DNA from: Roseivivax jejudonensis
GTDB lineage: Bacteria > Pseudomonadota > Alphaproteobacteria > Rhodobacterales > Rhodobacteraceae
DNA: 64,000 nucleotides
Assembly: GCF_900172265.1 (NCBI RefSeq)
Contig: NZ_FWFK01000003.1
Span: 496,001-560,000 of the forward strand
Direction of reading: 5' to 3'
Positions within the stretch are counted from its first letter, which is position 1; the number at the start of each line of letters is the position of its first letter. The notes beneath the pieces were generated by a model, which saw only the letters and a program-made list of their open reading frames with translations, was not told the origin of the DNA and did no database searches. A program made the translations under genes and the position numbers. Shown in pieces: positions 27,468 to 36,274 of this stretch.

Positions 27468-28691
27468 TCATTCCGGCGCGGGACTGGCGGCCCGGGCGGA
27501 CCGGCGCGTCATTTCCGCCGAAACCTCCTCGGCGACGATATCGGCGATCACCGCGCAGTCCTCGACCGAGAACGTCAGTGGCAGGCGCATGTCGAGAAGG
27601 CCCGCCAGCACGCGGTCGGTGCGCGGCAGCGGCGCGCTTTCTGCATACCGCCAGCTCGAATACCGCGACGTGAAGCCGGTCGGCTCTTCCGGACCAAACC
27701 ATTTGAGCTCCACGCCCCGGGCCGCACACCCGGCGACGATCGCGGAGATCGCCTCGGCCGGCTGGTCGAGCAGCAGGAACTGGAACGACGAGCCGACGAA
27801 GCTTTCCTCGGCGGGGCGCGGCACCAGCGTCAGACCGGGCACGTCCCACAGTCCCGCCTCCATCGCGCGGTAGAGCTCTTCCCAGCGCAGGCGGCGCTCT
27901 TCCAGAAGCGACAATTGCGGGCGCAGGATCGCGGCGCGCAGATTGTCCATGCGCCCCGACACATTTGGCGTCTGCCAGCGCAAGTCGTCGAACACCGCCG
28001 CGTCCGGCGCAGCCAAGTGCCGCCCGTAGAGCATGTAGGATCCCGAAAGCAGGACCATGCGCGCGGCGAGGTCGTCGTCATCGGTCACGATCAACCCGCC
28101 CTCGCCGGAATTGACGTGCTTGTAGGTCTGCGTCGAATAGCAGCCGATCGTGCCATGCCGGCCCGACGGAACGCCGCGCCACGCCGCCCCCATCGTATGC
28201 GCACAGTCCTCGATCACGATCACCCCCGCCTCGCGACAGAGCGCCGAAAGCCGGTCCATGTCGCAGACATGTCCGCGCATGTGACTGAGCATCAGAACGC
28301 GTGCCTGCCCGAGCTTGGCTTCGAGATCGTCGAAATCGATAACGAGGTCCTCGGTGACGCCGACGAAGACCGGCACCGCACCCACGCTGGCGATGGCGCC
28401 CGGCACCGGCGCGAGCGTGAAGGCGTTGCTCAGCACCCGGTCGCCCGGACCGATCCCCAGCGCCCTCAGAGCGCAGGATAGCGCGTAGCCGCCCGACGCC
28501 ACGGCAACGCAGTAGCGCGCACCTGTCAGGGCCGCGAAATCCTGTTCGAGCAAAGCCGCCTCGCCCAGCTCTCCCTCGACAACGTTGTAGCGGTGAAGCC
28601 GCCCATGGCGCATGACCTCGAGCGCCGCCTCGATTCCGGCCTCGGGAATCGGCTCCTGCTGGGTGAAGCTGCCGTCGAATCGCGATGCCAT
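27468..28691 (-). CDS. DegT/DnrJ/EryC1/StrS-type PLP aminotransferase
   Basis: 407-aa fold-type I PLP enzyme of the sugar-aminotransferase (DegT) family. Seen: ALTGARYCVAVASGGYALSC, IEDCAHTMGAAWRGVPSG with the PLP-binding Asp, and the Schiff-base Lys in STQTYKHVNSGEGGLIVTDD. Substrate unknown: family members transfer amino groups to nucleotide-linked keto sugars. Here it lies next to gph and glmU, so an envelope-sugar role is plausible. The start overlaps the phosphatase stop by TGATG. It converges on the PPOX-like gene. Confidence 0.88.
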   Translation of the reverse strand: MASRFDGSFTQQEPIPEAGIEAALEVMRHGRLHRYNVVEGELGEAALLEQDFAALTGARYCVAVASGGYALSCALRALGIGPGDRVLSNAFTLAPVPGAIASVGAVPVFVGVTEDLVIDFDDLEAKLGQARVLMLSHMRGHVCDMDRLSALCREAGVIVIEDCAHTMGAAWRGVPSGRHGTIGCYSTQTYKHVNSGEGGLIVTDDDDLAARMVLLSGSYMLYGRHLAAPDAAVFDDLRWQTPNVSGRMDNLRAAILRPQLSLLEERRLRWEELYRAMEAGLWDVPGLTLVPRPAEESFVGSSFQFLLLDQPAEAISAIVAGCAARGVELKWFGPEEPTGFTSRYSSWRYAESAPLPRTDRVLAGLLDMRLPLTFSVEDCAVIADIVAEEVSAEMTRRSARAASPAPE

Positions 28692-29365
28692 CAGGCCGCC
28701 CCGAGCAACCGGTCCACCGTGCCGCCAAGCTCGTCGTAGTGGCCGATGATCGCTTCGGGGTCGTGCCGCGCGACGTCCGCGCCCTCGGGCCCGAAGCCGA
28801 CGAGGATACAGGGCCGGCCGACGGCGCGCGCGGTCGCGCGATCGGTCTCCGTGTCGCCGACGATCAGCGAGCGATCGAAATGCCCCCCGGCGCGCTCGAC
28901 GGCGGCGCGGTACGGGGCCGGGTCGGGCTTGCGGACCGGCAGCGTGTCCGCCCCGATCAGCGCCGCGAAGCGGTCGCGCACCCCGAGACGGGACAATAGC
29001 GTCTCCGCCAGCGCTTCGGGCTTGTTCGTGCAGATCGCGACCGCAGCGCCGCCGTCGCGCAGTGCCTCGACCGCATCCATGGCCCCGGGATAGAGGATCG
29101 TGTGCACGTCGATTGCCGCGCCGTAGGCGTCCAGCAACGTGGGGTACCAGCGATCCACAATCGCTTCGTCGACGCCTCCGCCCTCTGCCCGGGCCAGACC
29201 CGCGCGAAGCATCGCCCGACCGCCGCGAAAGGCGATGGCGGCATCCGCCGCGGGATCTAGACGCACCGACGCCCCCATGTCCTCGAAACAGCGGTTCGCC
29301 GCCGCGATCAGGTCGCCGGAGGTGTCGGCGAGCGTTCCATCGAGATCGAAGATCACCGTGCGCAT
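28691..29365 (-). CDS. gph: phosphoglycolate phosphatase (HAD family)
   Basis: 224-aa haloacid-dehalogenase phosphatase. All four HAD motifs are visible: FDLDGTLADTSGD (motif I), ICTNKP (motif II), the Lys in PVRKPDPAPYRAAV (motif III) and VGDTETDRATARA (motif IV). It has the helical cap typical of Gph. In Rhodobacterales gph commonly sits beside glmU. It is divergent from glmU here and coupled to the aminotransferase gene. Exact substrate preference is inferred. Confidence 0.88.
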   Translation of the reverse strand: MRTVIFDLDGTLADTSGDLIAAANRCFEDMGASVRLDPAADAAIAFRGGRAMLRAGLARAEGGGVDEAIVDRWYPTLLDAYGAAIDVHTILYPGAMDAVEALRDGGAAVAICTNKPEALAETLLSRLGVRDRFAALIGADTLPVRKPDPAPYRAAVERAGGHFDRSLIVGDTETDRATARAVGRPCILVGFGPEGADVARHDPEAIIGHYDELGGTVDRLLGAA

Positions 29366-29429
29366 GCTTGGCTCCGCCGGGCTCCCGGCCCTGTTGCGGC
29401 CCCGAAACCACACGTGATCCCGCGGCTGC

Positions 29430-29457
29430 TTGTTCTGTCCGTTCGCGTCGGTAAAAC
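29430..29457 (+). promoter_or_regulatory. possible glmU promoter
   Basis: TTGTTC, 16-bp spacer, TAAAAC, about 30 nt before the glmU start, in the divergent gph-glmU spacer. Moderate match only. Confidence 0.35.
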
Positions 29458-29488
29458 GGCCCCGGACAGAACACAAAGGTTATTTGGC

Positions 29489-30841
29489 ATGAGCATCGCC
29501 CTCGTCCTCCTCGCCGCGGGCAAAGGCACGCGGATGGAGTCGGACCTCCCCAAAGTGCTCCACCGGATCGCGGGCGCACCGATGCTCGTCCACGCGATGG
29601 CCGCGGGCGCCGCGCTCTCGCCCGAACGGGTTGTCGTCGTGGCCGGGCACGGCGCCGATGCAGTGTCGTCGGCGGCGCAATCCTACGCGCCCGAGACCGA
29701 GGTCGTGATCCAGTCCGAGCAGCTCGGAACTGCCCACGCCGTCGCCCAGGCGCGCGACACCCTCGCGGATTTCGACGGCGACGTGATCGTCCTCTATGGC
29801 GACACGCCGTTCATCGGCGAGGAGACGCTCGAGGACATGGCGCGCGCCCGCGCACGGCACGATGTCGTGGTGCTGGGCTTCGAGGCGGCCGATCCCGGCC
29901 GCTACGGCCGGCTCGTGATGGACGGCGAGCGGCTCGAGCGGATCGTGGAGTGGAAGGATGCCTCGGACGAAGAACGCGCGATAACCCTCTGCAATTCCGG
30001 CGTTCTTGCAGCAGATGCGGCCACGCTGTTCCGCCTGATCGAGGCCGTCGGCAACGATAACGCCGCGGGAGAGTACTATCTTCCCGATGTCGTCGCGCTG
30101 GCCGTGTCCGAAGGGCTTTCGGCCACCGCGGTCGCCTGCGACGAGGCCGAGACCCAGGGCGTCAACTCTCGCGCCGAGCTGGCCCGGGCCGAGGCCGCCT
30201 TCCAGGCGCGCGGGCGGGCCGAGCTGATGGCCAACGGCGTCACGCTCCAGGCGCCCGACACGGTGTTCCTGAGCTTCGACACCGCCATCGGCCGCGATGC
30301 CGAAATTGAGCCCAACGTCGTGTTCGGGCCCGGTGTCACGGTCGAGAGCGGCGCGCGGATCCGGGCGTTCTCGCACCTCGAAGGATGCCATGTGAGCCGC
30401 GGCGCGGTGGTCGGCCCCTACGCCCGGCTGCGGCCCGGCGCGGAGTTGTCCGAGAACGTGCACGTGGGCAACTTCGTCGAGGTCAAGAACGCGCAGCTCG
30501 GCGCCGGCGTGAAGGCCAACCACCTGAGCTATATCGGCGACGCCGAGATCGGCGAAGGCACCAATATTGGCGCCGGCACGATCACCTGCAACTACGACGG
30601 TGTGCTCAAGCACCGCACCACGATCGGCGAGCGCGCCTTCATCGGCTCGAACACCATGCTGGTGGCGCCGGTCACCATCGGCGACGGTGCGCTGACCGCC
30701 AGCGGTTCGGTCGTCACCGACAACGTCCCTGCGAACGCGCTCGCCATCGCCCGCGCCCCGCAGGTCACCAAGCCGGACCGGGCGCGCCGGCTTTTCGAAG
30801 TCCTCAAGGCGCGCAAGGCCGCGCAGACGAAAGGCAGCTAG
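29489..30841 (+). CDS. glmU: bifunctional UDP-GlcNAc pyrophosphorylase / GlcN-1-P acetyltransferase
   Basis: 450 aa. The N-terminal uridylyltransferase domain (about 1-225) has LAAGKGTRMESDLPKVLHRI, with the invariant GxGxRM-PK nucleotide motif, and SEQLGTAHAV. The C-terminal left-handed beta helix (about 250-435) has hexapeptide repeats (for example VVVGPYARLRPGAEL) and the acetyl-CoA-binding NYDGVLKHRT. It makes UDP-GlcNAc for peptidoglycan and LPS. The start is MSIALVLLAAG, with AAAGG about 10 nt upstream. glmS follows 2 nt after its stop. Confidence 0.96.
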   Translation: MSIALVLLAAGKGTRMESDLPKVLHRIAGAPMLVHAMAAGAALSPERVVVVAGHGADAVSSAAQSYAPETEVVIQSEQLGTAHAVAQARDTLADFDGDVIVLYGDTPFIGEETLEDMARARARHDVVVLGFEAADPGRYGRLVMDGERLERIVEWKDASDEERAITLCNSGVLAADAATLFRLIEAVGNDNAAGEYYLPDVVALAVSEGLSATAVACDEAETQGVNSRAELARAEAAFQARGRAELMANGVTLQAPDTVFLSFDTAIGRDAEIEPNVVFGPGVTVESGARIRAFSHLEGCHVSRGAVVGPYARLRPGAELSENVHVGNFVEVKNAQLGAGVKANHLSYIGDAEIGEGTNIGAGTITCNYDGVLKHRTTIGERAFIGSNTMLVAPVTIGDGALTASGSVVTDNVPANALAIARAPQVTKPDRARRLFEVLKARKAAQTKGS

Positions 30842-30843
30842 CA

Positions 30844-32658
30844 ATGTGCGGAATCGTCGGGGTGCTCGGCACCCACGAAGTGGCGCCCACCCTCGTGGAG
30901 GCGCTGAGACGGCTGGAATACCGCGGCTACGACAGCGCCGGCATCGCCACCGTGAACGAGGGCCGGCTGGACCGCCGCCGCGCCGTCGGCAAGCTCGTCA
31001 ATCTGTCCGACCTGCTCGTCCACGAGCCGCTGGCCGGCAAGTCCGGCATCGGACACACCCGCTGGGCCACCCATGGCGCACCGTCCGAGGTCAACGCCCA
31101 CCCCCACAAGGCCGGCCCGGTCGCCGTCGTCCACAACGGCATCATCGAGAACTACAAGAACCTGCGCGCCGAACTCCAGGAGATGGGCGCCGCTTTCGAG
31201 ACCCAGACCGACACCGAGACGGTCGCCCTCCTCACCCAGTACTACATGGCCGAAGGGCTCGATCGCATCGCCGCGGCGGAAAAGACCCTGTCGCGCCTGG
31301 AGGGGGCGTTCGCGCTCGTGTTCCTCTTCGACGGCGAGGAGGACATGCTTTTCGCCGCGCGCAAGGGCAGCCCTCTGGCCATCGGTCACGGCGACGGCGA
31401 GGCGTATGTCGGCTCAGATGCCATCGCGCTCGCGCCGATGACCGACCGGATCACCTATCTCGAGGAAGGCGATCGCGCCGTCGTGACCCGCGCCCGGATC
31501 GAGATCCGCGATGCCGAGGGCCGGCTCGTGAACCGCGAGGCGCGCACCGTGTCGATCGACGCCGCGCGGGTCGACAAGTCCGGCTACAAGCACTTCATGG
31601 CAAAGGAGATCTGGGAACAGCCGACCGTCCTCGCCAACGCGCTGTCGGCCTATTTGGACGGCAACACGATCGACCTGCCCGAGAGCCTCGATTTCGCGAA
31701 CACCGAGCGCCTGACGCTGGTCGCGTGCGGCACCGCCTATTTCGCCTGCCTGACGGCCAAGTACTGGTTCGAGACCCTGGCGGGAATCCCGGTCGAGACC
31801 GACATTGCCTCGGAGTTCCGCTATCGCGAACCGCCGATCCCCGCGGGCACGACCGCCCTCTTCGTCAGCCAGTCGGGAGAGACCGCCGATACGCTCGCCG
31901 CGCTGCGCTTTTGCCGGGATCGCGCCGATCGCATCCTGTCCGTGGTCAACGTCGCCGAAAGCTCGATCGCCCGCGAATCGGATATCGCGCTGCCGATCCA
32001 TGCCGGGATCGAGATCGGCGTCGCCTCGACGAAGGCGTTCACCTGTCAGCTGAACGTGCTCTATCTGCTCGCGCTCAAGGCGGCGGTGGACCGCGGCCGC
32101 ATGACCCCCGAGGACCTCGCGCAGGCGCTCGACGACCTGCGCGGCCTTCCCGGGCTCTTCAACGCCGGGCTCGACCGCGACGTGACCATCGCCGAGGCCG
32201 CCCGCGCCGTGGCCGAATCGCGCGACGTGCTGTTCCTCGGCCGCGGGCTGATGTATCCACTCGCCCACGAAGGCGCCCTGAAGCTGAAGGAAATCAGCTA
32301 CATACACGCCGAGGCTTACGCATCGGGCGAGCTCAAGCACGGCCCCATCGCGCTCATCGACAAGACCGTTCCGGTGGTGGTGATGGCGCCGCGCGACGCG
32401 CTCTTCGACAAGACCGTGTCGAACATGCACGAGGTGATGGCGCGCGGCGGCAAGGTGCTGCTCTTCACCGACGCCGCCGGCGCGGCGGAAGCCGGCGCCG
32501 ACGTCTGGCGCACGGTGACGCTGCCCGAGGTCGCACCGGCACTGACACCGCTGCTCTACGCGCTCCCGGCCCAATTGCTGGCGTACCACGCGGCCGTGGC
32601 CAAGGGCACCGACGTGGACCAGCCGCGCAATCTCGCGAAGTCCGTGACCGTGGAGTGA
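30844..32658 (+). CDS. glmS: glucosamine-6-phosphate synthase (isomerizing)
   Basis: 604-aa glutamine-fructose-6-phosphate amidotransferase, the first step of amino-sugar synthesis. The glutaminase domain starts with the catalytic Cys2 (MCGIVGVLGTHEVAP) and has GHTRWATHGAPSEVNAHP. Two SIS sugar-isomerase domains follow (FVSQSGETADTLAALRF; FLGRGLMYPLAHEGALKLKE), and the C-terminus has the catalytic Lys near DQPRNLAKSVTVE. No glmS ribozyme is expected or seen, since it is co-transcribed with glmU. It converges on a lipoprotein gene with a gap of 3 nt. Confidence 0.97.
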   Translation: MCGIVGVLGTHEVAPTLVEALRRLEYRGYDSAGIATVNEGRLDRRRAVGKLVNLSDLLVHEPLAGKSGIGHTRWATHGAPSEVNAHPHKAGPVAVVHNGIIENYKNLRAELQEMGAAFETQTDTETVALLTQYYMAEGLDRIAAAEKTLSRLEGAFALVFLFDGEEDMLFAARKGSPLAIGHGDGEAYVGSDAIALAPMTDRITYLEEGDRAVVTRARIEIRDAEGRLVNREARTVSIDAARVDKSGYKHFMAKEIWEQPTVLANALSAYLDGNTIDLPESLDFANTERLTLVACGTAYFACLTAKYWFETLAGIPVETDIASEFRYREPPIPAGTTALFVSQSGETADTLAALRFCRDRADRILSVVNVAESSIARESDIALPIHAGIEIGVASTKAFTCQLNVLYLLALKAAVDRGRMTPEDLAQALDDLRGLPGLFNAGLDRDVTIAEAARAVAESRDVLFLGRGLMYPLAHEGALKLKEISYIHAEAYASGELKHGPIALIDKTVPVVVMAPRDALFDKTVSNMHEVMARGGKVLLFTDAAGAAEAGADVWRTVTLPEVAPALTPLLYALPAQLLAYHAAVAKGTDVDQPRNLAKSVTVE

Positions 32659-32661
32659 CGC

Positions 32662-33168
32662 TCAGCCGCCGGCATAGACCTCCAGCGTCGGCAGGTCGGT
32701 CAGCGGTGCCTCGAGGAGTCGCATCGCGGCGAGCGAGATGCGGCTGCCGGCACCGGCCTCGCCCGGGATCGGCCGGAGCGTGACGTTGGCCGACTGGCCG
32801 GTCGCGGCATAGACGACCCGACCCTCGGTCTCGGTATCGACGAGCGGTGTCTCGAGCCAGAATCCCTGCGACGCCGGATCGCCTAGCGACGCAACGGTTG
32901 TGCCAAGACTGCGCTCGCCGCCACCCGACGCCGGCGCCGCGGCCGCGGCCGCGCGCTCGTCCTCGGTGCTCAGGTCGAAATCGTCCACGGTGCGCGCCTG
33001 CGCGTCCGGAAACCGCTCCTCCACCGGCGCGGCCGGTGCGGCGGCCGCGTTCTCCGGCGCCGCAGCCGCGGGATCGGGTTCGGCCTGTCCGCCGAACCGG
33101 TCCCGGATCTGGGCGCAGGCGGCGAGCGACACGGCGAGGCCGAGGACGAGAACGGAGCGGACGTGCAT
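32662..33168 (-). CDS. putative outer-membrane lipoprotein (168 aa)
   Basis: Signal peptide with lipobox (MHVRSVLVLGLAVSLAACA; Cys18), a long Ala/Pro/Glu-rich linker (about 25-95), then a compact C-terminal domain (LGTTVASLGDPASQGFWLET, GRVVYAATGQSANVTLRPIP, ISLAAMRLLEAPLTDLPTLE). The C-terminal domain is beta-rich and seems conserved in Rhodobacteraceae as far as I recall, but no function is known to me. Divergent from moaA. Confidence 0.75.
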   Translation of the reverse strand: MHVRSVLVLGLAVSLAACAQIRDRFGGQAEPDPAAAAPENAAAAPAAPVEERFPDAQARTVDDFDLSTEDERAAAAAAPASGGGERSLGTTVASLGDPASQGFWLETPLVDTETEGRVVYAATGQSANVTLRPIPGEAGAGSRISLAAMRLLEAPLTDLPTLEVYAGG

Positions 33169-33181
33169 GGATCAAGACCTT

Positions 33182-33210
33182 TTGACGACGTGGATTTCCG
33201 CCCCGATACT
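33182..33210 (+). promoter_or_regulatory. probable moaA promoter
   Basis: TTGACG, 17-bp spacer, GATACT, 35 nt before the moaA start. Good match to the sigma-70 consensus in GC-rich sequence. Confidence 0.6.
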
Positions 33211-33244
33211 TGCCGTTCGCGCCCGGAATTACTAGCGTCTGGGA

Positions 33245-34252
33245 ATGGATACGCCGCTCATCGACCCATTCGCCCGTCCGATCGACTACCTCCGGGTCTC
33301 GGTCACCGACCGCTGCGACTTCCGCTGCGTGTACTGCATGTCCGAGAACATGACCTTCCTGCCCAAGAAGGAGTTGCTCACGCTCGAGGAACTCGATCGG
33401 ATGTGTTCCACCTTCGTGCGGCTCGGGGTGCAGAAGCTGCGGATCACCGGCGGCGAGCCGCTGGTGCGTCGCGACATCATGACATTCTTCCGCTCCATGA
33501 CCCGTCATCTCGACTCGGGCGCGCTGCGCGAACTGACGCTGACGACCAACGGCTCGCAGCTCGAACGCTTCGCCGACGATCTTTATGCTGCCGGCGTCCG
33601 GCGCGTGAACGTGTCGCTCGACACGCTGGACGAAAACAAGTTCGCACGGGTCACCCGCTGGGGCCGCCTGCCCCAGGTCCTGCGCGGCATCGACGCGGCG
33701 CAGCGCGCGGGGCTGCGGGTGAAGATCAACGCCGTGGCGCTGCGCGGCTTCAACGAGGACGAGATGTTCTCGATCACCGAATGGTGCGCCGCACGCGACA
33801 TCGACCTGACATGGATCGAGGTCATGCCGATGGGCGATATCGGCAACGAGGACCGGATCGGCCAGTACTGGAAGCTGACAGATCTGCGCGACCGCCTCGC
33901 CGAGCGCTACACGATCACCGACCTTCCCGAACGCACGGGCGGGCCGGCTCGCTTCGTCCGGCTCGAGGAATCGGGCCAGAAGGTCGGGTTCATCACGCCG
34001 CTCACGCACAATTTCTGCGAAAGCTGCAACCGCGTGCGGCTCACCTGCACGGGCGAACTGTTCATGTGCCTCGGACAGGAAGACAACGCCGACCTCCGCT
34101 CTGCGCTGCGCAACCATCCCGGCGACGACGCGCCGCTCGAGGACGCGATCCGCGCGGCCATCGCCCGCAAGCCCAAGGGACACGATTTCGACTATTCCCG
34201 CCAGGGCGTGGACGGTCGGGTCTCGCGGCACATGAGCCACACTGGCGGCTGA
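33245..34252 (+). CDS. moaA: GTP 3',8-cyclase (molybdenum cofactor biosynthesis)
   Basis: 335-aa radical-SAM enzyme: converts GTP to 3',8-cyclo-7,8-dihydro-GTP in molybdopterin synthesis. Seen: the radical-SAM [4Fe-4S] motif in CDFRCVYC (about residue 24-31), [12 protein letters not shown], and the second cluster site with [20 protein letters not shown] near residue 260. The C-terminal GG (ends SHTGG), needed for activity in MoaA, is present. Start ATG 11 nt after a weak ribosome-binding site. It is followed by a terminator hairpin and an insertion sequence. Confidence 0.97.
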   Translation: MDTPLIDPFARPIDYLRVSVTDRCDFRCVYCMSENMTFLPKKELLTLEELDRMCSTFVRLGVQKLRITGGEPLVRRDIMTFFRSMTRHLDSGALRELTLTTNGSQLERFADDLYAAGVRRVNVSLDTLDENKFARVTRWGRLPQVLRGIDAAQRAGLRVKINAVALRGFNEDEMFSITEWCAARDIDLTWIEVMPMGDIGNEDRIGQYWKLTDLRDRLAERYTITDLPERTGGPARFVRLEESGQKVGFITPLTHNFCESCNRVRLTCTGELFMCLGQEDNADLRSALRNHPGDDAPLEDAIRAAIARKPKGHDFDYSRQGVDGRVSRHMSHTGG

Positions 34253-34270
34253 CGGCGCCAAACCTGTTCA

Positions 34271-34293
34271 ACGGCTCGTTCGGGCCGAGCCGT
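34271..34293 (+). terminator. stem-loop terminating moaA transcription
   Basis: Perfect 8-bp stem ACGGCTCG/CGAGCCGT with a 7-nt loop, 18 nt after the moaA stop. The following T-rich sequence belongs to the GAGTATTTTT motif. Confidence 0.6.
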
Positions 34294-34298
34294 CGATT

Positions 34299-34320
34299 GA
34301 GTATTTTTGCCAAGAAGAAA
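34299..34320 (+). repeat. 3'-end motif GAGTATTT...CCAAGAAGAA, copy 1
   Basis: Follows the moaA stem-loop. It matches copy 2 at 36233-36253 (opposite strand) in 18 of 21 positions. Without the insertion sequence the two would form one palindrome between moaA and anmK. Confidence 0.65.
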
Positions 34321-34337
34321 ATGGGGCGGTCTCCGAG

Positions 34338-34362
34338 CCAGCCCTTTGCAGTAAATGATGCA
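34338..34362 (+). repeat. left terminal inverted repeat of the insertion sequence
   Basis: CCAGCCCTTTGCAGTAAATG and 5 more bases (ATGCA ends the match). Pairs with 36197-36221, with two mismatches. Confidence 0.9.
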
Positions 34363-34441
34363 GGGACTCTTCGTCTGGTAAGGTTTTGGCCAGTCTTTCC
34401 ACGGGTAGCCACCAGATGTGCTGTTTTCCGAGAGAGTCCGG

Positions 34442-36169
34442 ATGAAACAGGTCGCGAAGAAATTTTCGCCGGAGCCGAAGCGGAGGTTGCCGCCTCCGAG
34501 GCTCGGAATCGACGTCAACTTCTGCCGTAATCCGCTATGCGAGCTCTTCGCAGAAGCTCCTGACCCTCATGACAAGAGAGGATATTTTTGTCACGAAAGT
34601 CAAATCGAACTATCCGCGTGGCTCGGTAATCGATTCCGACGAGAAGAGTTTCAAGTGTGGCGCCTGCGGTCAGAGCTCGATGGTCAAGAACAACGCGGCG
34701 ATCGTCGAGGAATACCGGCGCCTGCGGCGACGCTTTCGTCGCTCCGAGCCACAAGACGCGTGTCCAGAGCGAGATTGCGAGAACCACGGCAAGGCCCAGG
34801 GTTCGTTTCCGGATCTGTATCGTAAGAGCGGATGGACCGCGAAGGGGGCACAGCGATGGAAATGCGAGGCGTGCCTGACCTCCTTCTCGGTAGGCTCTCG
34901 TATTCGGCGCCAGCATCGCAGTAGTGCTTATCGCGAGGTGCTATGGATGCTGACCAACGCCTTCCGATCTCCAAGATTGCCGATTTCAGCGAGCTCTGCC
35001 CGCGCGATGTCTATCGCAAGATGGACTTCATCTAAAATCGCGTTGTCGATCTCACCGCGCGGCGAGAGGGTCTATTCGAGAAGGTCGATAAGATGTCCGT
35101 CGGTCGTCGCTTTGCGACAGACTCGCAGACCCTCACCCTCAACTGTTCGAACAAGAAGATTTGGGCTCAAATAGCCGTCCATCATCTTTGTTCGGCTCAC
35201 GCGAACACCGGCTACATCATGTCGGCCCATCTGTCTCTCGAACCGGAAGAGGATCTACCCGAGATCGAGGTACGCATGATCGCTGATGGCGATTTCGGAT
35301 TGCCGCGCGCTTTCCGCAGACAAGCACGCGTTTGGTCGGAGATCGAGTTCACGGAATACCTCAACAAGATGACCCGAAAGGTGGCCATCCACCCACTCGA
35401 AGCTCCCGATGTCGATTTCGACCTGCAACTGCCTCACCGGGGCGCGCCAATGCGGCAGGACATCATGCAGATCGCGCACGCCTTCATGCTGCGTCGCTGC
35501 CTGGGTAAGGGTGACGAACGGTTCGTATTCGTGCTGGACGCTGACCCCTGGCTTGCCCTGGCCTTCGTATCGGCCTTCGCCGGGTGGGTGAAGCAGGGTC
35601 AAGCCGATGTATCCGTAGTCCGGTTCGACAAGAACAAGTCCAACAACCAGAGGAATATGCTGGTCGGCGACGGACGAGCCTCCCTGGCGTCGGCCACAGG
35701 ATTGGAGCCAGCGGCGCTCAATGCACTGACGGCGCGGCAACGCATCGATGAAACAGATGCAGCGATCGAGAAGATGCGGCGCGGCCATATACCAGGCACA
35801 CCCTTCTCTTGGCCGTTCCATACGAAGAGCGAGCCGAACAGGCAGATTCGCCCCCTGACGGATAAAGTCGCGATGGCGCCGGATCGTCGCGCTCGCCTGA
35901 TGCGTCTTTCAACGCTGCGCAGCGTCGATGCCTATTTCCATAAGGTCCGGTCGAATGTCCGGTTCGCATCCCGGCCTGCGCATACGCCCAGCAACAACAA
36001 TCGGGCCTGAAATCGGCATTACCTCTAAAACCCAGAGACCATGGTAAAGATCATCGAGATCTACAGGTTCGTCCATAACTGGATGGGATCGTCGAAGACG
36101 CGGGAGACGCCGGCGATGAAGATGGGGCTCGCCCTCGGGAAGATGCGCGCCAGCGGGTTCTTCGCATAG
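34442..36169 (+). pseudogene. decayed transposase (zinc-ribbon, DDE type)
   Basis: A single ancestral gene of about 570 codons broken by several lesions. It begins MKQVAKKFSPEPKRRLPPPR, then FCRNPLCELF (a zinc-ribbon Cys pair). A frameshift at the T-run near 34590 moves to the frame with KCGACGQSS and RWKCEACLTSF. A second frameshift near 34961 leads to LPISKIADFSELC. An in-frame TAA lies at 35033-35035. A long open stretch follows, with FATDSQTLTLN and FVFVLDADPWLALAF (candidate catalytic Asp residues) and FHTKSEPNRQ. A TGA at 36008-36010 and a TAA at 36026-36028 precede the readable end (MVKIIEIYRFVHNWMG). Not expected to be functional. Confidence 0.88.
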
Positions 36170-36196
36170 ACGAACAGCAGCCGGTGTCTCGGCAGA

Positions 36197-36221
36197 TGCA
36201 TCATTTCCTGCAAAGTGCTGG
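36197..36221 (-). repeat. right terminal inverted repeat of the insertion sequence
   Basis: Reverse strand reads CCAGCACTTTGCAGGAAATG and 5 more bases. Matches the left end in 23 of 25 positions and abuts the second copy of the 9-bp target duplication. Confidence 0.9.
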
Positions 36222-36232
36222 GTCTCCGAGGC

Positions 36233-36253
36233 TTCTTCTTGGACCAAATACTC
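36233..36253 (-). repeat. 3'-end motif GAGTATTT...CCAAGAAGAA, copy 2
   Basis: On the minus strand, 22 nt past the anmK stop and just after a short CGCC/GGCG stem-loop (36255-36265). Mirror of copy 1 across the insertion sequence. Confidence 0.65.
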
Positions 36254-36274
36254 TCGCCGAAGGCGGCCCGACGA

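Larger units (their letters stand above)
34338..36221 (+). mobile_element. insertion sequence with 25-bp inverted ends and 9-bp target duplication
   Basis: A 1884-bp element. The ends are imperfect inverted repeats starting CCAGC (23 of 25 identical). The flanks are a perfect direct repeat GTCTCCGAG (34329-34337 and 36222-36230), the target-site duplication. It carries one decayed transposase gene and nothing else. The transposase has N-terminal zinc-ribbon cysteine pairs and a DDE-like core. Together with the 9-bp duplication, this recalls the IS1/IS1595-type groups, but I cannot assign a family with confidence. It inserted between the convergent moaA and anmK genes and leaves both intact. 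Confidence 0.9.

Noticed and set aside
34418-34825. 135-codon frame at the start of the insertion sequence taken as a separate gene
   Set aside because: Only its first part reads like the zinc-ribbon N-terminus. The rest is out of frame after the T-run and belongs to the broken transposase.
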